64,000 bases of DNA, taken from Archangium_A sp035910535 (lineage in GTDB: Bacteria > Myxococcota > Myxococcia > Myxococcales > Myxococcaceae). The stretch covers positions 37,353 through 101,352 of the forward strand of contig JAMHXF010000116.1 of the NCBI GenBank assembly GCA_035910535.1, in the 5' to 3' direction. Of this stretch, positions 37,442 to 46,243 are shown one piece after another (within the stretch, counting starts at the first letter, position 1; each line of letters starts with the position of its first letter). The position numbers and the translations under genes were made by a program. Below the pieces are notes generated by a model, which was not told the DNA's origin, made no database searches, and was given only the letters and a program-made list of their open reading frames with translations.

Positions 37442-40400
37442 GCCGAGTCGAGCTGCACCTTGGTGCCGTCGAGCGCCTCGAGCAGCTCGTCAGCGAACGA
37501 GAGCTCTTCGCGCAGCACCTGATCGATCTTCTTGTCGGGCACGCCCTGGTGCTGGAGCGAGAGCTTGATGCGCAGCATCGACAAGTCGCGCTCGTCTTCG
37601 ATGACCTCGCGCGCCGCTTCCTTCAGCTCCTCCAGCTGCGCCTTCGCACCTGACAACGCCGCCTTCGCGGCCTCGTCGACGAACTCACGCAGCTCGGGGA
37701 ACGCGGCGGGGATCTCCGTACCCTTGAGCGAGCGCCCGTCGACGTCGCGCAGCAGCTCCTTGAGCGACGAGTCCAACTTCGCGCGACCATCGGGTTGCCG
37801 CGTCACCACCTCGTGCAGCAACGTGGCCGACAGGAACCGCGAGAGCTGCCGCGACGGCACGCGCGCGCCGGGCGCCGTGTCCGACGGCTCGGGCGTCACC
37901 ACGTGGAACAAGAACTCCACGCCGCGCGCACGAATGGGCTTCTTCACGTCGAGAAAGCGCGCGCCATTTCGGCCGTACGGGCCGTCGCGCAAGAAGCCGA
38001 ACAGCGACTCGACCAGCGGGTGACCCGTGGCGAAGTACTCGATCTCTTCCTGCTCGACGGCGGTGTCGCGCCAGAACGTGCCGAGCACCGTGCGCTCTTC
38101 GGTGATGTCGTAGCCGGGCAGCGCCTCGACGTTGAGCGCCTGCCCGAAGTGGAACGCGCACTGGAATGCGTCGACCTCTTGATCTTGATCAACCTTGATG
38201 CCGATTCGGTCGGCGAGCTCGGTGATGCACTCCTCCAGCCGCTCGTCGAGATCGCGCGCGATGCTCCACAGGCCGTCGTCGAGCGTCTCGTCTTCGTCGG
38301 CGTCGTTGCCGGTGCGCTCATGGCTGCGCTGCACCAGCTGCTTCACCTCGGCCTTGTCGAAGCTGCGCAGGTCGAGCAGTGGATCGTACGCCTTCTTCAC
38401 CTGCTCCCGCGCGGCCTTCACCTTCTCGGTGAGGTCGGCCACGTACGCAGCGCGGTCTTTCACGGGCTGCAGCGAGAGCTCCGTCAGCCGCGGCTCGACC
38501 TCTTCGAGCACGGCGTCGAGCCCGCCGACCGTCTCACCGAACACGCCGACCGCGTCACGCAGCACCGACAGCACGTCGGCCGCGAACGTACCGGGGGCGT
38601 CGAACACGTGAATGTCGACCGACTGCGTCTGGCCAATGCGATCGAGCCGGCCGATGCGCTGCTCCATGGTCGCGGGCGACCACGGCAAGTCGTAGTTCAC
38701 GAGGTGATGCGCGAACTGGAAGTTGCGGCCTTCACCGCCGACCTCCGTCGACAGCAACACCTTCGGGCCATCAGGGTCGCGAAAGCGCGCGACCTGCCGG
38801 TCACGTTCGGCCAGCGCGAGATCTCCGTGGTACGCGAGCGCCTCGATGGAGTCGTTGCGCAGCTTCGACTGCAGCGCGTGCAGCGTGTCGGAGGCCTCGG
38901 TGAACACCAACACCTTGGCGCGCGGCTCCCTGGCCCAGATGCCCTTGAGCACCTTCGAGAACGCAGCAAACTTCGCGTCTTTGTCGGGCAGCGAGAGCTT
39001 GAGCCCCGCGAGCGCTTTGTTGTTGCGCAGCGCCCCCAGGAAAGCCGCCGGAGACGACTCGAGGCGCCGCACGAGGTTCGCCAGCGCCGCGCCGCGCACA
39101 GTGCCGTCTTTCGCCAGCTGCTCCAGCGCCGCGTCGCGCGCCTTGAGCTCGTCTTTGCCCAGCTCCACGGCGTGCACGTGCAGCTTGCGCGACGAGAACC
39201 CACCGACCACCGCGCGCCGGTTGCGGATCAAGCGGTCCGACAACGAATACGTCTCGGCGAGGTGCAGCAGCATCTCGTCGGGGTCGTCGATTTCCTGCAG
39301 CGCTTCGTCGTGCGGGAACTTCTTCGCCAGCTCCTTCACCGCGCTCTTCGTCGACTTGCCGGCCAGCAGCGCGCGCAGCGCGTTCGACAGCTCTTCCTGC
39401 CGCGCCAGCCGCGCCTCGAACTCCTTCGAAGTCGGCGCCGTCAGCGGGTCGATGAGCGAGAGCAGCGCCTGGTACTCGGCGGGGTCCAGCTGCATCGGCG
39501 TGGCGGTCAACAACAACAGACCCCACGTGTTGTTCGCCAGCGACTGCGCCGCCTCGTAGGCCTTCTCGCCTTTGAGGTGATGCGCTTCGTCGATGATGAC
39601 GAGGTCCCAGTGCGCCGACGGGTCGCCGGCCTCTTTGCGGTACTGCTCCGAGCGCTGCAGCAGCTCGAGGCTGGTCACCACGAAGTTGAAGCGGCTCCAC
39701 GGAGAGACCGTCGGCTGCTCGTCGAGCGACTGCTCGTAGCGCTCGGTGTCCATCAACGTGAAGAGGTGGTTGAACTTGTGGAACAGCTCGACCAACCACT
39801 GCACCGTGAGGTGCGAGGGCGCCACGACCAGCACGCGGCGCGCGAGGCCCGAGAGCCGCAGCGCCGAGAAGATCATGCCCGCCTCGATGGTCTTGCCGAG
39901 GCCCACTTCGTCGGCGAGCACGAAGCGCGGCCGGTGCCCCGAGAGCACGCGCTGCACGACGCCCACCTGGTGCGGCTTCACCATCACGCGCGAGGCGAGC
40001 AAGGCGCCCAGCGCGTCATTCTTGCGCTCGTCGTCGAGGCGCAGCGCCTGGTGCCGGAGCAGGAAGTTCTTCGCGTCGCTCGCGCGGCCTTCTTTGAGCA
40101 TCGTGAGCAGATCGGGCTTGGGCGGCAGCGCGCGCAGCTCGGTCTCGGGGTACTCGTCTTCTTTGCCGTCGTCGAAGCGAACGAGGTAGCGGCGCAGCCC
40201 GCGGCCACCTTCTTCTTCGCGAAGCACGACGCCGGTCTTGCCCTTCGCCGACTTCACCGCGGCACCCTCGTCGAGCGTGGCGTGCACCAGGGCACCACCA
40301 CGCGCCGAGACCGTCAGCGCTTCTCCGTTTTCACGGCCGGGAAACTGCACCAGCGCTCGCGCGCCACCCTCTTCGACGGAGACCAGGTGCCCCACTCCCC

Positions 40401-40452
40401 ACTCCGGCTGAGGGAGGTACTTCACTTTCATTCCGACGATGAAGGCGCTCAT
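37417..40452 (-). CDS. rapA: SNF2-family ATPase, RapA/HepA-like
   Basis: 1011 residues from ATG 40452. N-terminal Tudor/KOW-like segments (about 6-110, KVKYLPQPEWGVGHLVSV, RRYLVRFDDGKEDEYPE) are followed by the helicase core: Walker A DEVGLGKTIEAG (181-192), DEAH at 288-291 (VIIDEAHHLKG), LTATPMQL, and the C-terminal motor with VLVFTEASDTLHAL, STEVGGEGRNFQFAHHLVNY and QRIGRLDRIGQ. A long C-terminal domain follows. RapA recycles RNA polymerase after transcription; the domain order and length fit. The E. coli protein is 968 residues. It is the upstream partner of the esterase lipoprotein gene. Confidence 0.88.
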   Translation of the reverse strand: MSAFIVGMKVKYLPQPEWGVGHLVSVEEGGARALVQFPGRENGEALTVSARGGALVHATLDEGAAVKSAKGKTGVVLREEEGGRGLRRYLVRFDDGKEDEYPETELRALPPKPDLLTMLKEGRASDAKNFLLRHQALRLDDERKNDALGALLASRVMVKPHQVGVVQRVLSGHRPRFVLADEVGLGKTIEAGMIFSALRLSGLARRVLVVAPSHLTVQWLVELFHKFNHLFTLMDTERYEQSLDEQPTVSPWSRFNFVVTSLELLQRSEQYRKEAGDPSAHWDLVIIDEAHHLKGEKAYEAAQSLANNTWGLLLLTATPMQLDPAEYQALLSLIDPLTAPTSKEFEARLARQEELSNALRALLAGKSTKSAVKELAKKFPHDEALQEIDDPDEMLLHLAETYSLSDRLIRNRRAVVGGFSSRKLHVHAVELGKDELKARDAALEQLAKDGTVRGAALANLVRRLESSPAAFLGALRNNKALAGLKLSLPDKDAKFAAFSKVLKGIWAREPRAKVLVFTEASDTLHALQSKLRNDSIEALAYHGDLALAERDRQVARFRDPDGPKVLLSTEVGGEGRNFQFAHHLVNYDLPWSPATMEQRIGRLDRIGQTQSVDIHVFDAPGTFAADVLSVLRDAVGVFGETVGGLDAVLEEVEPRLTELSLQPVKDRAAYVADLTEKVKAAREQVKKAYDPLLDLRSFDKAEVKQLVQRSHERTGNDADEDETLDDGLWSIARDLDERLEECITELADRIGIKVDQDQEVDAFQCAFHFGQALNVEALPGYDITEERTVLGTFWRDTAVEQEEIEYFATGHPLVESLFGFLRDGPYGRNGARFLDVKKPIRARGVEFLFHVVTPEPSDTAPGARVPSRQLSRFLSATLLHEVVTRQPDGRAKLDSSLKELLRDVDGRSLKGTEIPAAFPELREFVDEAAKAALSGAKAQLEELKEAAREVIEDERDLSMLRIKLSLQHQGVPDKKIDQVLREELSFADELLEALDGTKVQLDSACAFVINR

Positions 40453-40505
40453 TGAATGCGTCGCCGCCTATAGCGGCCAACGCAGCGCTGCGCATCGAAT
40501 CGTTG

Positions 40506-41096
40506 CTAGGAGCGGCCTCCGACGTTTCGCGTGACGGGCGGCGTGATGTCGTCGACGGCCGTCCCCTGCGCCGCGCGGGCCCTGGCCGAGAGTTGCTCGA
40601 CGCTCTGCTGCGCGTCACGCACCAGCTCGTCGAGCTCCTCGAGCGACAGGCTCCCCGCCGCGAAGGACTGCTGCAGCTGGGCCAGGTTGCCGTGAACGCA
40701 CGCGAGCGCGCGGGTGATGTCGTCTTCCGCCGAGGCGCGCTGCTCGCCGACGGCTCCGAAGCGGAACACCGTACCGCCGAGACGCACGCTGTCGCCGTGG
40801 TGAAGCCGCTGCTTCACGCAGCGCACGCCGTTCACCCAGGAGCCGTTGGTCGAGGAGAGGTCGACGAGGAGCACGTGGCCTCCGTCGGCGCGGAGCGCGG
40901 CGTGACGTCGCGAGAGCCGGGCGTCGCTCAAGCAGAGGTTGCTGGTGACGTCGCGCCCGACGACGAAGTCGTCGGAGCGCAGCTCGGTGACGACACCTGC
41001 CGCGTCGGCGATGTTGCTTGAGATGACGGTGAGCGTCGGCGCGGCACGCGAGAACGGAACGTCGACGGGTGTGGGCCTTCGAATCATCGGGGGCAT
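40506..41096 (-). CDS. FHA domain protein
   Basis: 196 residues from ATG 41096, which overlaps the upstream stop by one base (TGATG). An FHA domain occupies about 27-115: FVVGRDVTSNLCLSDARLSR, RHAALRADGG, VDLSSTNGSWVNG and VRLGGTVFRFG. GR, SRRH and the Asn of TNG are the phosphothreonine-binding residues. The C-terminal 75 residues are helical and Gln/Ala-rich. Phospho-dependent signalling is likely (Ser/Thr kinases are abundant in myxobacteria), but no kinase is in the window. The coupled upstream gene probably encodes a partner. Confidence 0.88.
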   Translation of the reverse strand: MPPMIRRPTPVDVPFSRAAPTLTVISSNIADAAGVVTELRSDDFVVGRDVTSNLCLSDARLSRRHAALRADGGHVLLVDLSSTNGSWVNGVRCVKQRLHHGDSVRLGGTVFRFGAVGEQRASAEDDITRALACVHGNLAQLQQSFAAGSLSLEELDELVRDAQQSVEQLSARARAAQGTAVDDITPPVTRNVGGRS

Positions 41097-41527
41097 CACG
41101 CGAGCTCCGCTTCGATCAACGGCATCGGAGCGCTCACCAGGAGTTCTTTGAGCACCCACGCGAGCGCGCGCCGCGACTTCGCTGCATCACCTGCCCACAG
41201 CGCCTGAACCAGACACATGAGGCCTTTTTCACGCAGCCCGATGGTGCCGTACGCGCACGCATCAGCGAGCAGCCGAGACGACGTCGTCGACGCCACCTCG
41301 CCACACAAGGAGGAGACCAGCGCGCCGAGCTCCGCGCTTCGTTCGTTCGTCGAGAGCAGCAGCTCCGCGAGCAGCTCCAGCGCGCGCTCACGCAGCCCGA
41401 GCCGCGCGCACGCCAACGCGTCGACCTGCATCGCCTCGTGATCGAGCGTCGAACGCTCACCGGGGAACGGCACGGAGTGCTGTGCGTCGAAGACCTGCAA
41501 TGTGCGCCGCTGAAGCAAGCTCGTCAT
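41096..41527 (-). CDS. Hypothetical helical-repeat protein coupled to the FHA gene
   Basis: 143 residues from ATG 41527 (MTSLLQRRTLQVFDAQH). It is all-helical, with repeated ARLGLRERALELLAELLLST and YGTIGLREKGLMCLVQALWA, so a small TPR-like or HEAT-like scaffold of about three to four helical pairs. No catalytic motif and no known family. The stop overlaps the FHA start, indicating translational coupling. An earlier in-frame start at 41605 adds a Cys/Arg-rich stretch that is unlikely to be real. Confidence 0.7.
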   Translation of the reverse strand: MTSLLQRRTLQVFDAQHSVPFPGERSTLDHEAMQVDALACARLGLRERALELLAELLLSTNERSAELGALVSSLCGEVASTTSSRLLADACAYGTIGLREKGLMCLVQALWAGDAAKSRRALAWVLKELLVSAPMPLIEAELA

Positions 41528-41664
41528 GGTGCGCGAACAATGCGAACGCCGTGCACAAGGGCGCGTTACGCCAACCACACAGAACGATGCGATGACTGCA
41601 TGCACTTACATCGCGCCGCGCGTCGCAGAACGCGGCAATCGATGCAAAACGCCGAGCCACGAAA

Positions 41665-42231
41665 TCAGAACGCGAAGCCGACGCCTGCTTTGACCCACGG
41701 GTAGCCCGCCTCGAGACGCAGGGCGATCGTCTTCGTCGCCATGAAGATGAGGCCGACGTTGGCGATGGGTTGCGCACCGACACCGATGCCATTTCGGCAC
41801 ACCCCGTAGGCGCAGTAGTAGCCGCTCACGCCGAACTCGAGCGCCGCGCCGAGCTTCGCGTAGAGCGAGAGCCGCTCGACCATGTGGAAGCGCCACATGA
41901 CCTCGACGGGGATCGAGAAGATTCCATAGAACGCGCCGGCAGCGACGCCGGCGAAGTCAGCACCGAACTCAATGCCGAACTCGTCGTTCACCTTCGGAAT
42001 GAAGCCGTCGTGCGCGAGCGGAATGTAGAAGCGCGCGCCGACCCCGAAAGGAAAGCCCGCGTAGTACCAATACGCGTGCGGAACGCCGGCGAAGAATGAG
42101 AGCAGCATCGGGCGCCGATGCGTCGACGCATCGAGCAGCCCTCCTGAGTTCCGCACTGCGCTTTCTTCGGCAAGGGCCGGCGCCGCGGCGATCGCAGCGG
42201 CCACCATCAGCGTCATCGAGAGGCGTCGCAT
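41665..42231 (-). CDS. Outer-membrane beta-barrel-like protein
   Basis: 188 residues from ATG 42231, preceded by AAGGAGCTGAC, a strong ribosome-binding site. MRRLSMTLMVAAAIAAAPALA is a cleavable signal peptide. The mature part alternates short amphipathic strands rich in Gly/Tyr/Phe (FGVGARFYIPL, FGIEFGADFAG, LSLYAKLGAALEFGVSGYY) and ends VKAGVGFAF with a terminal Phe, the usual outer-membrane barrel sorting end. Two Cys in GYYCAYGVC may form a loop disulfide. It is divergent from the SDR gene at 42295; the 63-base gap must hold promoters for both. Confidence 0.72.
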   Translation of the reverse strand: MRRLSMTLMVAAAIAAAPALAEESAVRNSGGLLDASTHRRPMLLSFFAGVPHAYWYYAGFPFGVGARFYIPLAHDGFIPKVNDEFGIEFGADFAGVAAGAFYGIFSIPVEVMWRFHMVERLSLYAKLGAALEFGVSGYYCAYGVCRNGIGVGAQPIANVGLIFMATKTIALRLEAGYPWVKAGVGFAF

Positions 42232-42294
42232 GTCAGCTCCTTTGCAAATCGTTCGGGCTGCCAATACGGATGTGCCTTCACCGGAGGTCAGGAA

Positions 42295-42936
42295 ATGTCG
42301 AGACGTAGACTCTTCGTAGCGGGCGCCACCGGCGCAGTGGGCCAGGCGCTCTTACCTCTCGCGGTGCGACGCCAGGTCGATGTGCTCGCGCACGCGCGGC
42401 CGAAGAGCGCGGCGCGGCTTGGCGACCGCCCCGTCGCAGCCATCGAGCTGTCTGACCCGAAGCTGGCCGACGCGATGAAGGGCTGCACGACGGTGGTGCA
42501 GCTCATCGGCACCATGCGCAAGCGCTTCTCGGTGGGCGACACGTACGAGACGAGCGACATCGGCACCACGCAGCAGCTCGTCGACGCGGCGAAGACGTGC
42601 GGCACCGTCGACCACATCGTGTTGCTCTCGAGCGTCGGGGCGGGCGCGCCGCGCGGCGCGTACTTGAAGGCCAAGGCCGAAGCCGAGCGCATCGTGGTGG
42701 AGAGCGGAATTCCGTACACGCTCTTCCGCCCGTCGGCCTTCGAAGACCGTGAAGGCGCGTTCGTGCCGGGCATGCGGGCGGTGACGAGCTTTCTTGGAAT
42801 GCTGAAGTACCAGCCCATCAAGCTGCACGAGCTGGCGAGCGCGATTCTGTATTCGTCGATTGAGCGCGCGCCGCTCGGGGTGGCGCTCGAAGGCAAAGCG
42901 CTGTGGGACGTGGTCGCGAAGGCGCCGCGCGAATGA
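42295..42936 (+). CDS. Atypical short-chain dehydrogenase / NAD(P)-binding protein
   Basis: 213 residues from ATG 42295, with GGAGG seven bases before the start. The Rossmann opening is LFVAGATGAVGQALLPLAV (G-x-x-G-x-x-G); VVQLIGTMR and HIVLLSSVGAG follow, then YLKAKAEAERIVVESGIPYT and LFRPSAF. There is no YxxxK active site in the classical position but Y-x2-KA-x-AE fits the NmrA/atypical SDR group. A role in redox sensing or quinone metabolism is possible; the substrate is not readable. The stop overlaps the DUF523 start as ATGA. Confidence 0.82.
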   Translation: MSRRRLFVAGATGAVGQALLPLAVRRQVDVLAHARPKSAARLGDRPVAAIELSDPKLADAMKGCTTVVQLIGTMRKRFSVGDTYETSDIGTTQQLVDAAKTCGTVDHIVLLSSVGAGAPRGAYLKAKAEAERIVVESGIPYTLFRPSAFEDREGAFVPGMRAVTSFLGMLKYQPIKLHELASAILYSSIERAPLGVALEGKALWDVVAKAPRE

Positions 42937-43388
42937 AGAAGGTGCTCGTCAGCGCATGTCTGCTCGGCGAGCGCGTTCGTTTCGACGGGCGTGACAAGGC
43001 GCAGCACCACGCCGTGTTGTCCCGCTGGCTCGCAGAGGGCCGCGTGGTTCGGGTGTGCCCTGAGGTGGTCGGCGGGTTGTCGGTGCCGAGACCTCCGGCG
43101 GAAATCGCCCACGGCCGGGTGATGGCGAAAGACGGGCGCGACGTGACGGTCGAGTTCGAACGCGGCGCCGAAGAAGCGCTGCGGCTGGTGAAGGAGCACG
43201 GCATCGAGGTGGCGGTGTTGAAGTCAGGCAGCCCGTCGTGCGGCAGCGGCTTCGTCTACGACGGCACGTTCAGCAAGACGCGCGTCGACGGTGACGGGTT
43301 GACGACGCGGTTGTTGCAAGCGAACGGCGTGAAGGTCTTCAGCGAGCTCGACTGGAGCGGCGCCGACGTAGCGCTCAGCGACGCGTGA
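42933..43388 (+). CDS. DUF523 family protein
   Basis: 151 residues from ATG 42933. The hallmark VSACLLGERVRFDG opens the protein, followed by CPEVVGGLSVPRPPAEI and VLKSGSPSCGSGFVYDGTFS; the conserved Cys residues of the family (in SACLLG, VCPEV, SPSCG) are present. The biochemical function of DUF523 is not settled. It is translationally coupled to the SDR gene by the ATGA overlap, and its end overlaps the convergent adenosine-deaminase-like gene by 14 bases. Confidence 0.9.
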   Translation: MKKVLVSACLLGERVRFDGRDKAQHHAVLSRWLAEGRVVRVCPEVVGGLSVPRPPAEIAHGRVMAKDGRDVTVEFERGAEEALRLVKEHGIEVAVLKSGSPSCGSGFVYDGTFSKTRVDGDGLTTRLLQANGVKVFSELDWSGADVALSDA

Positions 43389-44256
43389 AGCGGGCTGCGT
43401 GCGCGTTGGCCACGACCTGCGCCATTCGCGCCGCCGTCATGCCGGGAATCTTCGACGCCCGTTCGTGCTCTTGCGCGCTCGTCACGTCAGACAGCAGAGA
43501 ATTGTCTGCGCAGACACACGCCCGCACGCCGAGCTCGAGCCACCTCGGGAGTGGATGCGCGGCGACTTCAGCAATCACCCCGGTGTGCACGTTCGACGTC
43601 GGGCACGCCTCGATGGTGACACCTCGTTCGAGCACCAGCTCCAGCACGCTCGCGTCTTCCAGCAACGTGGTGCCGTGGCCGATGCGCTGCGCGTGCAGCG
43701 CTTCGATGGCGACACGAATCTCCTGCGGCGCCCTGCCCTCCGCGGCGTGCACGGTGCGACCCAGCCCGAGCTCCCGCGCGCGCGTGAAGGCCGGCGCATA
43801 GTCGCGCATGCCGAAGTGGTGTGACGGCGCAGGCCCACCCGCGAGATCGATGCCCACCACGCCAGCGCGCGCCGCGGCGATCGTCACCAGCTGCTCGAGG
43901 ACCTCCGGCGGCTCGCCGTACAACCCACACAAGATGAGCCCCGCACGCCCAGCCACCCCTTCCAGCGCGGCGTCGACGATCTCCGCCACGCGCGCACCCC
44001 GATGAAGCTGCGGCGCGAAGCGGATCTCCAACGCCCCCGCACTGTCTTCACACAGCTCGCTGGCCACGCGCCGAACGCTGGCCGGCGTCTGCAGCAGCGA
44101 CAACGTGAACGCGAAGCGTGACAGCGCGCAGCTCAGCCCCATGCCCGAGTGAAACAACAGGTCGCCCGGCACCTGCACACCGGCGCGCTGCGCGAACTCG
44201 TCCAGCGTGGCGCGCCGCAGCGAGCCGTCGAGGTGCAAGTGCAGCTCGGCAAGCAT
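43375..44256 (-). CDS. Adenosine deaminase-like protein
   Basis: 293 residues from ATG 44256. Metal and catalytic residues of the adenosine deaminase group are visible: His6 and His8 in ELHLHLDG, His170 in TVHAAEG with Glu173, His194 in IGHGT, the signature ACPTSN, and Asp251 in CADNS. The usual HAGE is HAAE and the usual T-D-D-P is A-D-N-S, so the second Asp is Asn252. The catalytic zinc set is intact, so it is probably an active deaminase, but not certainly on adenosine. It is the last gene of a coupled operon running from 46084. Confidence 0.8.
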   Translation of the reverse strand: MLAELHLHLDGSLRRATLDEFAQRAGVQVPGDLLFHSGMGLSCALSRFAFTLSLLQTPASVRRVASELCEDSAGALEIRFAPQLHRGARVAEIVDAALEGVAGRAGLILCGLYGEPPEVLEQLVTIAAARAGVVGIDLAGGPAPSHHFGMRDYAPAFTRARELGLGRTVHAAEGRAPQEIRVAIEALHAQRIGHGTTLLEDASVLELVLERGVTIEACPTSNVHTGVIAEVAAHPLPRWLELGVRACVCADNSLLSDVTSAQEHERASKIPGMTAARMAQVVANAHAARFTRR

Positions 44257-44840
44257 CAGAACCCCACGCTCACGCCGAGCGACGCCATCACGTAGCTGTT
44301 GATGCCCGTTCTCAAGTTGGGCACCGGCGCAAACACGCGCCCTGAAAGGCTGACCCGGTCCGTCAAGCGAAACCGGGCGTGCAGCACCGCGCCGACGGTC
44401 AATTCAGAGCCGCTGCCGGTGGTGAGCCTGTCGATGCCGAGGCGCTCATTCTGCAACCGGCCATCGAGCGTCAGCTGTGTCCACCCGATGAAGAAATGCG
44501 TGCCCACCGTGAGGCGCTTGACGCGCAACCCATGCCCGACGGTGACGAACACCTCGGTGCGATGGTTCGCGCCCGTCTCACGAGAAGGCGCGAAGTTGCT
44601 CGCGTAGAACGAGTGCGGCTCGTTCTGGTAGCCGACGAGCACGCTCACCTCGAGCCCGCCGTTGATGCTCTGACGCCCCCACGCGAGCCACCGCGCGTTG
44701 AGCGCCAGCAGACCACCCACCGACCAGCGCTCGCCGAAGCCACCGACCGCAGCCAGCTCGAGGTCTGTCTCGCTCAACCCGGCTACCGTCGGCGCGTCGG
44801 GCGCCGTCGACAGCAGCATCGCCAACACCAACGCGCTCAC
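44256..44840 (-). CDS. Hypothetical outer-membrane barrel protein
   Basis: 194 residues from ATG 44840, overlapping the esterase stop as ATGA. A short hydrophobic start (MSALVLAMLLSTAPDAP) is the likely signal. The rest is amphipathic strands (LELAAVGGFGERWSVGGLLA, TVGHGLRVKRLTVGTHFFIG, VRFRLTDRVSL-like) ending YVMASLGVSVGF with a terminal Phe. This is the pattern of an outer-membrane beta-barrel of 8-10 strands. No specific family recognised. Its stop overlaps the deaminase start by one base. Confidence 0.7.
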   Translation of the reverse strand: MSALVLAMLLSTAPDAPTVAGLSETDLELAAVGGFGERWSVGGLLALNARWLAWGRQSINGGLEVSVLVGYQNEPHSFYASNFAPSRETGANHRTEVFVTVGHGLRVKRLTVGTHFFIGWTQLTLDGRLQNERLGIDRLTTGSGSELTVGAVLHARFRLTDRVSLSGRVFAPVPNLRTGINSYVMASLGVSVGF

Positions 44841-45685
44841 TCCGCGCCTCCGAAGGTGAAGAGCAACCCGTCACGAAACGACGGCGTCGTCGAGCCGAGA
44901 TGGCCGACTTCATAGAAGCGGTGCTCGAAGCGCAGCTGCGCCCGCGCAGAGGCCCGCGTGCGCGCGCTGAAGGCCTCGACGAAGCCCGCCATCACCGGGC
45001 CCTCCAACGAGCCGTGCGTGATGAACAACGACGCGGGGCTCGAGAGCTCCGGCAACGCCTCGAAGCGCGTGATGACCTGCGCGTCGTCCCAGAAGAGCGA
45101 CGGGCTCGCGGCCACGTACGACGAAAAGAGCGGCGCTTCTTGATGCCGCGACGCCGCGTAGACCGTGAACAACCCTCCCATCGAATGGCCGAACAACGCC
45201 GTGCGCTGCGCACCTTCGAGGCGATAGCGGGCGGTGAGCTCCGGCATCAGCTCGTCGCGGAGAAACGCGTAGAACGCCGGCGCGGCGGCGTTGGGCGCGA
45301 CGTCGCGCCACGTCTGCAGAAACACCTCATTCTCCATCGGCAGCGCGAGGTCGCGCATGCGCAGCCGCTGCGCTTCGGGGCCCGAGCGGTAGCCGACGCC
45401 CACGACGATCACCGACGACAGCGCGCCGGTCGCTTCGAGCTCCGAGGCCTGCCCGGCCGTCGCGCTGAACTCCTCCAACGTCGGCAGGTTCGCGTCGAGC
45501 TGCACGACGAGCGGAAAGCGGCGCGCCGCGTCGACGTCGTAGTCAGGCGGCAGCCGCACGAAGAGCCGGAAGGAATCTCCGACGCGCTCCGAGGCGAGCT
45601 CGAACTCTTCCGTGCGACCCGTCACCGGCGGAGAACAGCCGACGACCAGCAGCGACACGAACAACCAGCACCAGCGCATGCGCAC
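44837..45685 (-). CDS. Esterase lipoprotein, esterase D / enterochelin-esterase type
   Basis: 282 residues from ATG 45685; MRMRWCWLFVSLLVVGC is a lipoprotein signal. The alpha/beta-hydrolase fold shows FRLFVRLPPDYD, RFPLVVQLDAN, SSVIVVGVGYR and the nucleophile elbow ALFGHSMGGLF, with FITHGSLEGP and EVGHLGST near the C-terminus (Asp/His region). The pattern is that of the putative-esterase (PF00756) group, which includes S-formylglutathione hydrolase and siderophore esterases. No siderophore genes are nearby, so the substrate is open. Coupled to both neighbours. Confidence 0.85.
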   Translation of the reverse strand: MRMRWCWLFVSLLVVGCSPPVTGRTEEFELASERVGDSFRLFVRLPPDYDVDAARRFPLVVQLDANLPTLEEFSATAGQASELEATGALSSVIVVGVGYRSGPEAQRLRMRDLALPMENEVFLQTWRDVAPNAAAPAFYAFLRDELMPELTARYRLEGAQRTALFGHSMGGLFTVYAASRHQEAPLFSSYVAASPSLFWDDAQVITRFEALPELSSPASLFITHGSLEGPVMAGFVEAFSARTRASARAQLRFEHRFYEVGHLGSTTPSFRDGLLFTFGGAE

Positions 45686-46084
45686 CTATTTCTTCGGCAG
45701 ATGGTTGACGATTCGCGCCGTCACTCCGCCTTGCAGCAACGCGGAAGAAACGAACGCCGCTTCGACATGCGTGCCCTCGAAGGCCACGGCAGGGAGCTTC
45801 GACAACTGCTGCTTCGCGGCGGCCTCGTCCATACCGAAGCCCTTCACCAACAACAGCACGACCTTCGGCACGAACGACTTCTCGTCGATCCACACTTCGG
45901 CGCGCCCCGACTGCGCGATGATGTTTTTTCGCAACCCCTGTGACGGCAACCCGACGCCGCCGGTCTCGAAGCCGTGACCGCATTCACACGCGAAGCGTTC
46001 GAACCACTTCAACTGGCCGTCGACGAGCTGCTGCCCAACCTCCAGAAAGCGGGAGGCCTGGCAGGTCGCACATCGTGAGGGCAT
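45686..46084 (-). CDS. Zn-ribbon protein with a ribosomal L7/L12-like C-terminal domain
   Basis: 132 residues from ATG 46084. Residues 1-40 hold a zinc-ribbon pair (CATC at 5-8; CECG near 33-36). Residues about 72-126 read PKVVLLLVKGFGMDEAAAKQ, QLSKLPAVAFEGTHVEAAF, QGGVTARIV, which has the K-V-x-L-x-x-V-K, KEAK-like helix and V-x-x-A-x-x-L-x-x-G-A pattern of ribosomal protein L7/L12 C-terminal domains. The two-part arrangement is not one I know. It heads the coupled operon that continues with the esterase lipoprotein one base downstream. Confidence 0.65.
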   Translation of the reverse strand: MPSRCATCQASRFLEVGQQLVDGQLKWFERFACECGHGFETGGVGLPSQGLRKNIIAQSGRAEVWIDEKSFVPKVVLLLVKGFGMDEAAAKQQLSKLPAVAFEGTHVEAAFVSSALLQGGVTARIVNHLPKK

Positions 46085-46243
46085 TCGCGCCGTCGAAAAC
46101 ACGGCCGCACCATACCCTCAGCGCCCCTGTTCTCGACTCACGAGAATCGCGCTGGAGCGTCCACACGCCTCCGTCGCGGCGGTCGGTCGAAGGCGGCGCG
46201 CGCTCGGGAGTCGACGGGCACGCGGGTTGCTCGAGGCCACCGC

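Noticed and set aside
37795..40455. An 886-codon open frame on the plus strand
   Set aside because: It is antisense to the RapA-like gene, whose helicase motifs are unambiguous, and its translation is Arg/His/Gln-rich noise.
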